NCBI GenBank assembly: GCA_943704525.1
Contig: CALSCQ010000580.1
Location: forward strand, 1 to 46,770
Reading direction: 5' to 3'
DNA: 46,770 bases
Origin: Pigoraptor vietnamica
Taxonomy: Eukaryota; Opisthokonta; Filasterea
Numbering within the stretch: position 1 is the stretch's first letter; each line of letters begins with the position of its first letter. Shown here one piece after another: positions 32,882-43,345 of the stretch. The notes under the pieces were generated by a model that was not told the origin of the DNA, ran no database searches, and worked only from the letters and a program-made list of their open reading frames with translations. The position numbers and the translations under genes were made by a program.

Positions 32882-33643
32882 ACTTGCATTCGGCGAACGC
32901 GACGAGGAAGGTGAAGGCATCGCATTCGCTTCCACTGAGTGCGATGGGCCGGGACCGACGGGATACGTTGTTGTGCGAAATGTCTCTTATGCGCCGTGCG
33001 TACGACTGAGTCGCATTCCTTCCAGTCCTGATCGATGCCGGCATACGATTGTTGCTTTGGTGGGGGGGGGGGTGCCCGAGCGGGTCATGCATGCCCTCCG
33101 TCTGCCACGGACCGTCTCGGTTGTGGTGGCTGGGTCTGTCGCCATGTGCCGCTGTTGTGCGGCGGCAGTCGAGACGCCTGCTGTCGCTGGGGGCCGACCG
33201 AGCGAGTGCGCAGATTAGCCACGAGACTCAACCGAGACGGACGCCCCACCGACATACACTCTGCAGCAACTCGAACTTACAGCAATAAAATGTTGCAAGG
33301 GGTGCTGTGGGGGCGGCCTGTTCAGCGCTGACGTGGATTTGGGACGCGGCGGCGGACTTCGTCAACGCGGCGCAGCGTTCCATAGTCGAGGCCAAGTGGT
33401 GGCAACGGAGTTTCGCGTGGGCATGGCCCGTGCAGACGATCGCCTTCACTAAGTAAGCGCGCGCGCGGTCTTAACGCAGTGGCGCAATACATTGGCATGT
33501 ACGCAGGCCTGCGTACACTACCTTGACCCTCTAGTCGAATACGCGACTGGAAAAGTGTTGTTGCCACTGCGCTTCAATTCAGAACACACGCACATTGTCA
33601 ATCGACTTAGAACCATTTATCAGCGCAATCTTCACGGGGCCGC
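32456..33643. other. Spacer after the GTPase-like gene, with homopolymers
   Basis: Holds a run of 30 C (32850-32879), an 11-G run near 33062-33072 and AATAAA at about 33284. A plus-strand frame at 33330-33455 (DAAADFVNAAQRSIVEAKWW and on to TAA) has coding-like composition and may be a terminal exon of the gene to the left, but no in-phase join was found. Confidence 0.4.
32850..32879 (+). repeat. Poly-C run of 30
   Basis: Uninterrupted C homopolymer; the complementary strand would be able to form G-quadruplex structure. Length is likely unreliable in sequencing. Confidence 0.9.
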
Positions 33644-35217
33644 TCAATGAACGCGCGTTATTCCCGAGCACGCACGCGTACGCAACTCCTTTGACCGTCC
33701 CACGGAATTGAACAGCGACCGCGGCGACAGTCGCGTGCAGTTGTTGACGTGCAATGCCTGTGGAAAGGCGAGCAGTGTGAGACACAGAGACTCAGTGCGT
33801 GCGTGCTGTCATGAGTGGGATGCATCCATACATGCATGCGGACTGCATGTCGTGCACATTGACTGCAGGCGTCAACACACATCGACAGATAAAAGCAAAC
33901 ACAAACAGAACGAACCTCCAAGTTCTTGCAGCGCTGCACGACCGCGAGCACGACTTCGTCCGTCACCCCAAAGCACTCGGACAGGTCGAGCACGCGCAGG
34001 TCGCTGCACATGTCCGACAGCGCGCACGCAGCCGCAATGGACACGCCGACGCTTCCCGTGACGTCAAGCACGCGAAGACGAGGGCAGTTGTGCGCCACGG
34101 CCAACAGCAAGCGGTCCGATTCGCGCGCGGGCGGCGTGATGGGTCCCCGGCGTGACGTAGTGCCCATGTGAAAACCAACCATACCGCCCGTTGCGGCGGA
34201 GGACAGGTCGAGGGCACCGGCGGGCGACAGCGCCACTTGTGGTGTGGACATGGCCGAAGTGAAGGTCCCGTTGCGCTTGGCAAAGCGGAGCGTCTCGAGC
34301 TGGTGGCAGTGCTCGACGAGGAACGCCGCGCCGGCGTCCGATATCATGTAGCAGAAGGATATGTTGACGTGGCGGAGGTTGGGGCACGTGAGCGCGATCG
34401 CCTTGAGGCCGCGATCGGTGCATCGCAGGCACGCGTAGATGCAGAGTGCGTGCAGGCGCGCGCCGCACTTCTCCCCGATCGCGAGAAGGGACACGTCGGT
34501 GACCTTAATGCACGATTCGAGGTCGATCTCAGCGAGGAGGCGGCAATTCTCCACCACCGCACGCACTCCTTCGTCCGAAACGTTCGCGCACCAGCGCAGA
34601 CTGAGGCTCTCGAGGAGTTGACAGTGGCGCGCGACGGCGACCAGAACGTCATCGCCCACCGAGTGATAGGCGCCGCTGAAGTCGAGTCGGCGTATGTTGT
34701 GCGCGCAGTTCGTGAGAATGGATCGCATAACGAACACGTTCGCCGACTGTCCGAACACGACGCCCGCCGGTCGCCGTTCGCGCAGCGCGAGCAGCTCTTC
34801 GCACGTCACGTCGCTCGCGTTCATCCTTATGTTGCGGCTGAGACACGGCGTGTAGGCAATCGCGCGCCACATGCGACAGACCTGCGCCGCAACCGCCAAT
34901 TCTGACTGCGACAGGAAGCGAAATATGCACACCATAATCTCGCTCGGGAGTGAATGGATGCCGGCGTCGCCGCCGGGAGCCCTCCATTCCTGCGCACTCG
35001 GCGCACAGTCCATTTCTGCCGCGTCCGAAGATGCCGGCGAATCCGTCTGCAAACGCCACGGCGTGGGAGGTCGCAGGCTGTAGATGTCTCTCTTGAGCGG
35101 TGCCGGGAACTCGGCGTAGTCCATACCGTGCGACGAATTGCTGCTGTCGTCGAAATTGGCGTCGTCGGACCACGCATCGCTCAGCGGTTCGTCAAGTGAA
35201 GGTGGAACGAAATCCAT
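33644..35217 (-). CDS. F-box / leucine-rich-repeat protein (FBXL type)
   Basis: Probable substrate receptor of an SCF (SKP1-cullin-F-box) ubiquitin ligase. Two exons, 33916-35217 and 33644-33757; 471 residues. The first ATG is at 35217; the longer open frame starts with GTG. Residues 1-85 are acidic and Ser/Pro-rich. The F-box is about 88-130 (IHSLPSEIMVCIFRFLSQSELAVAAQVCRMW). From about 155 onward there are cysteine-containing LRRs of the AMN1/FBXL2 type: LRRLDFSGAYHSVGDDVL, LESLSLRWCANVSDEGV, IDLESCIKVTDVSL, LRHVNISFCYMISDAGA, LRVLDLSECFGVTDEVV, finishing with the second exon's ALHVNNCTRLSP. A Ser/Ala-rich loop interrupts the repeats near 325-365. The small second exon is supported by an in-phase GAG|GTTCGT donor and GCCTG-side CAG acceptor and by completing an LRR. 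Confidence 0.91.
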
Positions 35218-35339
35218 GCAAGCATCTGCGCTCACGAATGCGCGCGCCCACGCTCAAATCGTTTGGGTGAGTGGTTGTGTTGAAGGGATTCTAAATGGCG
35301 CCGCGAACGACGGATCAATCGCGCGTCTGAGGTCAACCG

Positions 35340-36429
35340 ATGTCGCGTCCGGGCGCAACACCGACGCGCAGCACACATTCGACGGCTTCGTTTCCATTCT
35401 CCGTGTCGCAGGTAAAGCACACAATGGCGCCGTCTCTGCGCGCCAAGCATTTTTGGCGCTCGGGTTACCTCGTGCGCAGTGTCCAGACGGGTAACATGAA
35501 GGCAGATGTGTGTCCTGCCACGGTGTGACTGAGACGAGAGCAAACGGCAGTGCGATAAAGAAGCGTGAAGCTGGCGTCCGGGGGAGTGGGGGCGGGTGTC
35601 TTACCACCAGCTGCGACGTGCGCCAGTATTGCGCGGCAGTCTTACTGAAGGCCGACATACACACTGGTGACTGTGCCGGTATGGGGCCGGAATGACTCGG
35701 ACACGTGCTGTGCGTGCAGTAACACTGAAGAATCAGTACCGGTACAACTTTCCTTCCGATAGCACACATGACAGGGAACGGCGCCCCTTCTTTCGTCCCA
35801 CTCCGTGCATTCCTTTTCACCGTGCATGCATCCCTATCCCACAACTACCGGTCGGGTACTCCTATCCCAACTGCCCAGTTACGGCGGTACTCCTGATTCC
35901 CCCTGGCATGTGCACACACTGACGCACTACCACGCCATGCACATGCAGGCGTCCTCACGAACGGCTCCTCTGTATTCCAGAACACCCGCGCCGCAAGGTC
36001 GACTACGTCGAAGTGTACGGCGCCATCAACACGGAGAGTCCGAAGCTGCAGCTACCGTGGTCATGTGCGATGCCGTTGGGTGCGTCGGTCCCGAGCGCGA
36101 CACTCCTTCCCCCCGGCGCGCCCTCCCAACAACGACGCCACGCCGACTCCGAGCGCACCGGCACAGACGGCGTTGAACGGCGGCTCGCAGCAGCAGTCGA
36201 CGCGCGCGATCGCTGTTTCGTTGCAATCATCGCACGCCGGACAGCCGCGTCGGGCGCTCCTCGTCACCTGTGTCGACGTTCGACGTTCGAAGCCAACGCA
36301 CAGCCGACGTACACGGACACGATCTTCGCGTTCAACGGCGCGTCCGGCGGGGTGTCCTCGGTCGCCGCTGTGGTCGCCGCCGCGCTCATAGCAGTCACCG
36401 CGCTCGTCGCAGTCGCCGCGCTCGCTTGA
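35340..36429 (+). other. Stretch with weak coding signal, gene not resolved
   Basis: Between the F-box and kinase genes lie 1.3 kb with coding hints on both strands. Plus strand: a possible first exon 35340-35411 (MSRPGATPTRS... ending TCG CAG|GTAAAG, a good donor) and an open frame to 36429 that ends in an Ala/Val-rich hydrophobic tail with no following charge, as in a GPI-anchored or tail-anchored protein. Minus strand: a short Cys-rich frame (CDDCNETAIARVDCCCEPPF) around 36130-36240 followed by a Gly/Ala-rich hydrophobic stretch. In DNA this GC-rich, every frame looks partly coding, so I cannot choose. No domain recognised. Confidence 0.25.
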
Positions 36430-36550
36430 GACAAATGGGCCGAGGAAATTCCGCTTGTGACGATTTAACTCTCGAAGCCATTTTCAGGCATGCTCGCCCT
36501 TCGCGCTGCTACAGCAACATCACGTGCCGCATTGCCTGCGCTTGTCGACG

Positions 36551-38833
36551 TCAGAACGTCGTCACTCCCATTGTCACGGCCTTTTCCCAACGGAAACGCG
36601 ATACACGTTCTTGGGCCACAGGATGGCCCATCGCAGCCGCCCTGCCCAACTGTGCAATAGACGCCGACTCGTCACGTGACACCCCAGTGCCATAAAACAG
36701 ACACTCGCCGAGGAAAACCATCCCCGCCGCACACCCGCCGATCGCAGAAGACACAAAGAGCGAATGCGCCCTGCCATTGTCCACTTCGGTCCCAACGCCA
36801 AAATAGTGGCAAATGCCCATCTCAAACGCACGCACGGGGTCGCACTCGTCGCCCTCGCGGAGAAGGAGAGACGCACTCGCACGCGCAGCCGCGTTGTAGT
36901 AGTGTTCAATCGTCAGCGAGCCGAAAGGGGTGATCCATTCTTCGTTAAAGAGAACAAAGAGCGACAAGTGGGAGCGCGCCTTCTCCAATTCGGTCGCACT
37001 TTCGTCCTCGAGCGCCTCACCGAAGAGCGCCCGCGCTTCCTCAAATTCAAACGGAGAATAGTGCAGCGCCCTCATCGCGCACTCAAACGGGCTCTCTTCC
37101 GACGCCCGCTCGATTGAACGCTCCATAGAGCCAAGAGTCTTCATGACGCCCTCGAAGGGGCTCTCTTGCGGCATAGGCCGCTCGAAAAACATCTCAAAAG
37201 TATCGCTCTCGGAGAGGTTCTCTTGCGACGACGCCCATTCGAAGTCATGCGAGACCAAAAAGCCAGAAAACGGCTCCATAGCGCCCTCGAAAGGGTTCTT
37301 TGCCGCGTTCGCAACTGCCGGCGTTGGCGCAGGTGCAACGGCCTGTGTGCGACAGAAGGTGAGATTTAGAAATGGAATCGTTCCAAAGGCGTAATTAGTG
37401 CAATTAAACATACCAAAAATGAGGAAAACGGGCCAAGTACTTCCTATAGTCGCAAATAGACTCCCGAAAATAAAGAGAGGAAGAAGAGGCCCCCCACCAC
37501 CACCACACACACACACACGCACACACAACCGAAAGCAGTCGCCCACCTCCACAGTCGGACCCACGCCAAGCTTCCTCGCGAGCGCGTCTCCCAGCGATAG
37601 CGACGCGTGCTCTTCGACCGCGGCGTCCAGCCACGCCATGGGAACGTCGTCGCGTCGCGGAGGCACAAGCAGCGCCCTCAGCTCATCGGCATACGGAAGG
37701 AGACCCCGCCACTTTGCCAACAGGCAGTCCGAAAAGTTCGTCCATTCCCACTGCGTCGCGTTCGGATCGTGCTTCTCCTCCCAAAACGCACGCGCGCCCG
37801 CGTGCCGCAGCTGTCGATCCGCGATGTTCCCCCGCGCCGGCGGCGCTTGAGACGGAACAGGCGCACGCACGCGAACGTTCGTGCGCAAAAGGTCGAACAG
37901 AGATCCCACGCTCTGCGCCGTGGACCCCTCGAATTGCTTCTCGTCAGAAAGCGCATGCAGCACCCCCGCCGCCGTCACGCGCGCCGCCTTATCGTGGCGC
38001 AGCATGGATCGCAGCGCCTGTCTGACGAAGCTCAATGGATGGTCGCCGTCGGCCACTTCGACGTTCCTTCGCAACTCGTGGAACTGCCGCGCGTCTTCCT
38101 TCCCTCCGAGAATCGGCGTCCGCGACAACCGCAGGGCCTGCAGCAGCGTCAGACCGAGCGAGTACGCATCCGTCCAAACGCTGAAATGCACCTTCTCTCC
38201 CCTTTCGTACGCCATGAACACCTCCGGCGCCATGTACGCGAGCGTCCCGCGCGCCCCCACCGCAGTGCTATAGTCGCCCCTCTGCGCGACCAACGACGAC
38301 AGCCCAAAGTCCGCGAGCTTGAAGCTCCAATGCTCGCTGACGAGGATGTTCTCGGGCTTGATGTCGCAGTGCACGACGCCCATTCGCCCACAAAACGCAA
38401 GCGCATCGACCATGTCGCACAGCAGCAGCGAAAAGTGGTCGCGTCCGTCCGTCCCCGCACTCGCCAGCAAGGGGTTGCCGGCCCCTTCGGCCTGCCGCGC
38501 GGCGCAGCGCCCGATCAAGTCAAACAGGCTCCCTCTCGAGCAATACTCGAGAACGGCGTAGTCAAAGTCGCCCTCATCCCACGAGGCGAGACACTGCACG
38601 ACATTTCTGTGGACGAGGGTCAAGTGCAGGCGCCCCTCGTTTGCGCACCCGGCCGTGCGCGGCTGCCACTTGAGCGCAAGGTCGCGTGGCCACTGGCTAC
38701 TGGCGTTGCCTTCATCGGTTCGCGTGGCGTGAAACACGTGGCCGAATTTGCCGCGGCCGATGAGCGCGCCTATCTTGAACGAAGCGCCGCTGACGTTGTC
38801 GCGCACATTATCACCCTCGGCAAGAGTTGTCAT
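36551..38833 (-). CDS. Protein kinase with C-terminal Sel1 repeats
   Basis: Two exons, 37547-38833 and 36551-37342; 692 residues. An active-type kinase domain: Gly-rich loop IGRGKFGHVF (from 24), Lys55 in LALKW, catalytic loop HCDIKPEN (D157; HRD is HCD), DFG at 175-177, APE at 202-204, followed by WTDAYSLGLTLLQAL. Its acidic spacing suggests Ser/Thr specificity. After a variable middle with repeated short blocks (NPFEGAMEPF, SPFEGVMKTL, SPFECAMRAL) come Sel1-like repeats near the C terminus (MGICHYFGVGTEVDNGRAHSLFVSSA, then LGECLFYGTGVSRDESA..LGRAAAMGHPVAQERV), which form a TPR-like scaffold. Kinase-Sel1 fusions are common in amoebae, chytrids and giant-virus hosts; the target is unknown. 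Start ATG sits directly beside a long TG/GTGA array in the 5' leader. Running blocks over 20 residues here are summarised by position. Confidence 0.9.
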   Translation of the reverse strand: MTTLAEGDNVRDNVSGASFKIGALIGRGKFGHVFHATRTDEGNASSQWPRDLALKWQPRTAGCANEGRLHLTLVHRNVVQCLASWDEGDFDYAVLEYCSRGSLFDLIGRCAARQAEGAGNPLLASAGTDGRDHFSLLLCDMVDALAFCGRMGVVHCDIKPENILVSEHWSFKLADFGLSSLVAQRGDYSTAVGARGTLAYMAPEVFMAYERGEKVHFSVWTDAYSLGLTLLQALRLSRTPILGGKEDARQFHELRRNVEVADGDHPLSFVRQALRSMLRHDKAARVTAAGVLHALSDEKQFEGSTAQSVGSLFDLLRTNVRVRAPVPSQAPPARGNIADRQLRHAGARAFWEEKHDPNATQWEWTNFSDCLLAKWRGLLPYADELRALLVPPRRDDVPMAWLDAAVEEHASLSLGDALARKLGVGPTVEVGDCFRLCVRVCVCGGGGGPLLPLFIFGSLFATIGSTWPVFLIFGMFNCTNYAFGTIPFLNLTFCRTQAVAPAPTPAVANAAKNPFEGAMEPFSGFLVSHDFEWASSQENLSESDTFEMFFERPMPQESPFEGVMKTLGSMERSIERASEESPFECAMRALHYSPFEFEEARALFGEALEDESATELEKARSHLSLFVLFNEEWITPFGSLTIEHYYNAAARASASLLLREGDECDPVRAFEMGICHYFGVGTEVDNGRAHSLFVSSAIGGCAAGMVFLGECLFYGTGVSRDESASIAQLGRAAAMGHPVAQERVSRFRWEKAVTMGVTTF

Positions 38834-38837
38834 GGCG

Positions 38838-38879
38838 GCGTGTGTGTGTGTGTGTGTGTGTGAGTGAGTGAGTGAGTGA

Positions 38880-38916
<37 letters not shown>

Positions 38917-38950
38917 TGTGTGTGTGTGCGTGCGTGTGTGTGTGTGTGTG
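38838..38950 (+). repeat. TG and GTGA arrays beside the kinase start
   Basis: (TG)n, then about six GTGA units (38860-38884), then more (TG)n. It begins five bases upstream of the kinase ATG, hence in its 5' leader or promoter. Confidence 0.92.
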
Positions 38951-39060
38951 AGTCGCTCTTTGCGTCAGAGTGTGAGTGTATGCATTTTGGGTACGGAAAG
39001 AGTCAATGGAAAAGAATGAAGATGGAAGCCGTTTGGAGAATTGGCTATTTTTCTTCTTGT
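38949..39060 (+). repeat. Dispersed element, copy 2
   Basis: Second copy, opposite orientation to the one in DUF711 intron 1, again bounded by TG arrays on both sides. It lies between kinase and GGH starts and is non-coding there. Confidence 0.85.
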
Positions 39061-39722
39061 GTGTGCCCCTGCGTGTGTGTGTGTGTGTGTGTGACTGTGT
39101 GTCCGGTTGTTCCACTTCCTAATTTTGGGCTCTGCGATGACTCAGATGGCTCATGAGATCGCACGCTCTCCTTCGACTTCAGTGCCATTTTCTGCCCTTG
39201 CCCCAATTGGCCACAGCACACAAAGTTTCGACGCTGCTCTGCCCGGGGGTGAAATGTGGCGTTTGCTCTCTCTGGCGCGTGGGACTCGCTTTCACGACTT
39301 AACCGATCGTATTGCTGCGTCGTTGTCCCTGCTTCACATTGTCAGACCCACCCTCCCCTTCCCCCTGTCCCTCCCCGCTCTTCCAAAAAAACACGTTTTC
39401 ACAATATTGGTTTTGGCCATGGCGAGTGCTAATGAGCTGCGTAGGCCGCTGCAGTGTGTTGCGTGTGTGATGTGGATATATATCATTCTGGATTTCTAGA
39501 TTGAGGGCACGCCACTTTTTGAGGGGTGCATCTGCCGCGCCTTTTAGAGCGACGCGTCGCCTCTTTTCTTCCCCTTCGTATATCCATTGAAGAGAAACGT
39601 CTGTAACTTACGCTGTGCGAGTGTGATTCCAACCGTGTGGGACGTGGATTCCATTCTTATTTTTTGTTCATCAGTACCGGAGCTCGTACCCCTCGGCCTT
39701 CCCTTCCCTTCTCCGTGACATT

Positions 39723-40519
39723 ATGCATGCACACACCACTCTTGTGGCGCTAGTCGTCTTAGTGCACATGTTTCCATGCGGAGGGGCGCTGAACTTACCG
39801 GCGACGCTCAACTACCGGCCTGTGATCGGTGCGTTTGCTGTTGAGACTTTTAGACTTCTTCGTGTTGCTTGTCGTGCGTGTTTATCGTACTAATGTGAGT
39901 GCTGTGTTTCGCGTCACGCAATAATGCAGGCATTCCCACGCAAGAGTTTGACAATTTGACTATGGGCGCGCACTATCTTGCCGCTTCGTACGTCAAGTTT
40001 GTGGAGCAGGCCGGTGGGTGTGGGGCCACTTCAGCGTAATCACTTAGGCACTTAGGCACTTAGGCTTGAGTCTTCTTTTTTTTTTTTTGGTTTCTTTTTT
40101 CTTCTCATTCATAGCTTGGCTTCTGTCCATGTCGCCCACGCAGGCGCTCGCGTCGTCCCCCTGCACTACGACTACGACGCCAAGACACTCTTGGGCATCC
40201 TGGAGCAGATTAACGGCGTGCTTATTCCCGGTGGTCACTTGACGGTCGAGCGGGGATCTCGCATCGAACAGTTCATGTCGCGCATTGTTCGCTATGCAAT
40301 GTCGGCCAACGACAACGGCGACTACTTTCCCCTGTGGGGAACGTGCCTTGGTTTTGAGCTCATTACCACGATCATGACGGACGATTTTGAGATCCTCACG
40401 CGATGCAGCGCAGAGAACATGGCCTTGAACTTGCAGTTCACAAAAGGTGGGAGTCGCTTATTCACTATTCCGCGACGAAATGCATGGGCGGTGGTATGTC
40501 CCGTTACTGTGTCGCACGC

Positions 40520-40602
<83 letters not shown>

Positions 40603-42049
40603 AGACATGTGTTCAATGGAGCTGTGAGACTAAACGCTGTTCTTTGGCCTTGACGCAGACGCTCCCACCAGCCGACTCTTTCGCCACGCGCCCGCGTCTG
40701 TGATCGATGCGCTTGCCGTGCGCGAGATCACGTACAACAACCACAAGTTCTGCATCACAGCACGGGTGCGTCGCAGTCCTACGATGTTCTCTACCACGTC
40801 CACCCACTGAGTGTGTGGCTGTTCTTCACCACGTCCACTCCCTGAGTGTGTTATGGAAAGTGTTCTCTATACTATGTCCACTCGAAGAGGATGTTCTTCA
40901 CTACGTCCACTCCGTGAGTGTGTTATGGAAAGAGTGTTCTCTATACCATGTCCACTCCCTGAGTGTGTTATGGAAGAGGATGTTCTTCACCACGTCCACT
41001 CACTGAGTGTGTTATGGAGAAGAGTGTTCTCTATACCACGTCCACTCACTGAGTGTGTTATGGAGAAGAGTGTTCTCTATACCATGTCCACTCACTCAGT
41101 GTGTTATGGAAGAGGATGTTCTTCACCACGTCCACTCACTGAGTTTGTTTATGCGCGCGTGCACAGAATTTCGCTGCGCACCCAAAGCTGTCGTCCATGT
41201 TTACGGCGATTTCCACCAATTACGACTCAAAGGGAATCGAGTTCGTGTCGACACTCGAAGGTGAGGGAACAGACACACACTGTACTGATCCCCTCACACC
41301 CGCATGCACACACTCTCGGCTGCATATTTACTGCATGCACACAGTCTCGGCTGCGTATTGGTGGTTTATAGTAAGACCAATGAATAATTCACTGCAACTC
41401 TCCGGCTGCAAGGCTAATGCATGCCACGCAAACAACCAATAACACTCTGCTCCTTTCCCCCTTCTCTCCACAGCCAAGTCCTATCCCTTCTACGGCGTTC
41501 AGTTTCACCCGGAGAAGCCGCAATTTGAATGGAATCCGACGAAGGCGTTCGACCATTCGAACGGGGCAATTGCCAGCATGCAGTACCTCGCCAACTTCTT
41601 CGTTAGCGAAGGTACCTAGTCGCCCTCTCTCCTTTTCTCACAATTCACTTTTTCTCCCTCTCCCACGCCCACATACAGTTGGTACGATCGCTACATAGCC
41701 GCTGTGCTGACCCATGTTGGCTATTCTGACCCCTCAGCGAGGAAGAGCGCCCACAAATTCGCATCCGAAGAGGCCGAATTTTCCGCGCTCATCTACAACG
41801 ATGCTCCGCGCCTCGTTCATTCCTACCGCATGCTCGACGTCTTCGTCCAGCTGTATCTCTGGTAAGAAACGCCTGGGTTCGATAGCCGCTTCAAGCAGTA
41901 GCTGTTGGAGGCCCTAACGCGGCCACCGTTCCATTCTCAGGACAAAGAAGGACGCACAAAGACGCAAGATCTACGGGTCTGCAGCAATGGTGGACGAAGG
42001 GACGGCCGTGCACGAGAACTCGACTGCGATCACGCGAGCCGTGGCGTAG
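39723..42049 (+). CDS. GGH: Gamma-glutamyl hydrolase (folate)
   Basis: Lysosomal or secreted cysteine peptidase (class I glutamine amidotransferase fold, C26) that trims polyglutamate from folates. Exons: 39723-39828, 39930-40013, 40144-40446, 40659-40765, 41167-41260, 41474-41611, 41738-41861, 41941-42049; 354 residues. Signal peptide about 1-22 (LVALVVLVHMFPCGGA), then RPVIGIPTQE, AASYVKFVEQAGARVVPL, INGVLIPGG, nucleophile FPLWGTCLGFE (C131), and FYGVQFHPEKPQFEW (H243, E245), all as in the family. The tail after FFVSEARKSA matches the GGH C-terminal region. Intron 4 (40766-41166) is a minisatellite of about 350 bp, and intron 3 has a TG array. Confidence 0.95.
40523..40598 (+). repeat. TG microsatellite, GGH intron 3
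   Basis: About 38 TG units inside the intron 40447-40658. Confidence 0.95.
40790..41150 (+). repeat. Minisatellite, GGH intron 4
   Basis: Seven or so variable copies of a 40-50 bp unit built from CACTCACTGAGTGTGTTATGG and a GTTCTTCACCACGTC or GTTCTCTATACCATGTC half. Two half-unit types alternate, giving a higher-order pattern. Confidence 0.9.
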
Positions 42050-42881
42050 GCTGATCCAAATTAAATGCGCACAATCTGCCGGCGTATTTTTCAGTCGTCT
42101 ATCTGCCTGTGGGGACAATTCGACAGTTCGTTGCTGGAGATGAGCGTGCGACGGACTCTTGTTATTGTGGGAAAATGAGACAGACACACACACACTAAGA
42201 GAGAGACAACTGTAAACACAAAAATTACAGCCACTTGCTTACGTGGCAAACGCACACGTGAGTGGGCTCCTCGTGCGATGCATCTTCAAAGCATATGGGT
42301 CATGATGAGCCCATATAGCCCAATTAGTATGGACGACTATGGTTGGGGTTTGGCGCGGGATTTGTGAATGGCGTGAAAATAATTGCGAAGTTCCATACAA
42401 ATTTGATACTGAGAAATGTGCGTAATAAATTGCCGGACAAACTCTCCACAAGAACGGAGGCCATTTGCGGGCGACAGTCACATGCGCACACACTCTCACT
42501 CACACACACACACACACGCACACTCTCACTCACACGACGTTCCCACCACGCACAGTCACTCGTTGTCGCATTGTCCGCGCACATTCCTCTGTGGGCCTGC
42601 GTTGTGGCTGCCAGTGAGGGCTGGCCCTCTCGAATACATCGCGTGACTCGCGCGCTCACTGTCGCTGCCGCTGTTGCACTTTGACGGCTGCGCACGGACG
42701 CTCCACGTCCCGCGTTCGGTTTTGGCGGAGGAAATACCGGTGAGTGTGCAGCGGATCGCACAATGGGCTCTTTAAAAAACGCCCCCTTTAGCAGCGGGCT
42801 ATTTGAGTGGCATGAGCGGATAGCGGCAACTGCAGTTTTTGAATTTTGCGTGTGCTCTTGGATGCACCGCAGAGTGCAGAC
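42050..42881. promoter_or_regulatory. LCB2 upstream region
   Basis: 832 bp between GGH and LCB2. Contains CGACTATGG (42334-42342) and the reversed form GCCCATATAG (42309-42318), matching the motif of two other promoters, next to an AT-rich patch (42365-42440), and a CA array at 42490-42535. Confidence 0.5.
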
Positions 42882-43034
42882 ATGGCGAAAGCGAATGGAA
42901 AGGCTGCCGCCAAGGCGAATGGCACCACCGCTCACGGCGAGGGCGAGCACACCGTGAGTTGACGTCCTATGCAAGCCTATTAAGAGGGATCACCGGTTAT
43001 GGCTAGTTTATTTGTGTGTGTGTGAGTGAGTGTG

Positions 43035-43073
<39 letters not shown>

Positions 43074-43249
43074 CGACCTGATGCCAAACTGCTTCAATGG
43101 GACGTTCCTGATCGAGCTCCCCGGCCACTTTACCCGCTCGAAGGCGACCGTGTGTGTGAGAAAGAGAGAGAGAGAGAGAGTGTGTGTGTGTGTGTGTTGT
43201 GAGAGAGAGAGAGAGAGAGAGAGAGAGTGTGTGTGTGTGTGTGTGTGTT

Positions 43250-43345
<96 letters not shown>

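Larger units (their letters stand above)
38834..39722. promoter_or_regulatory. Divergent gap, kinase / GGH
   Basis: Starts with TG and GTGA arrays (38838-38950), then one copy of the dispersed element (38949-39060), another TG array, and about 620 bp of ordinary sequence containing the GGH promoter. No obvious TATA box is present apart from GATATATATC-like sequence at 39475-39485. Confidence 0.5.

Noticed and set aside
37607-38863. Plus-strand frame of 418 residues
   Set aside because: Antisense to the kinase domain; Arg/His/Pro-rich with no motif.
40790-41150. CRISPR-like repeat array
   Set aside because: Units are contiguous and variable without unique spacers, and lie in a eukaryotic intron.
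41872-41886. tRNA B-box-like GGGTTCGATAGCC
   Set aside because: No matching A box or acceptor stem upstream; it lies in GGH intron 7.
43083-43150. Possible extra LCB2 exon in the non-repetitive island of intron 1
   Set aside because: No AG acceptor directly before it, and exons 1 and 2 already join in phase.
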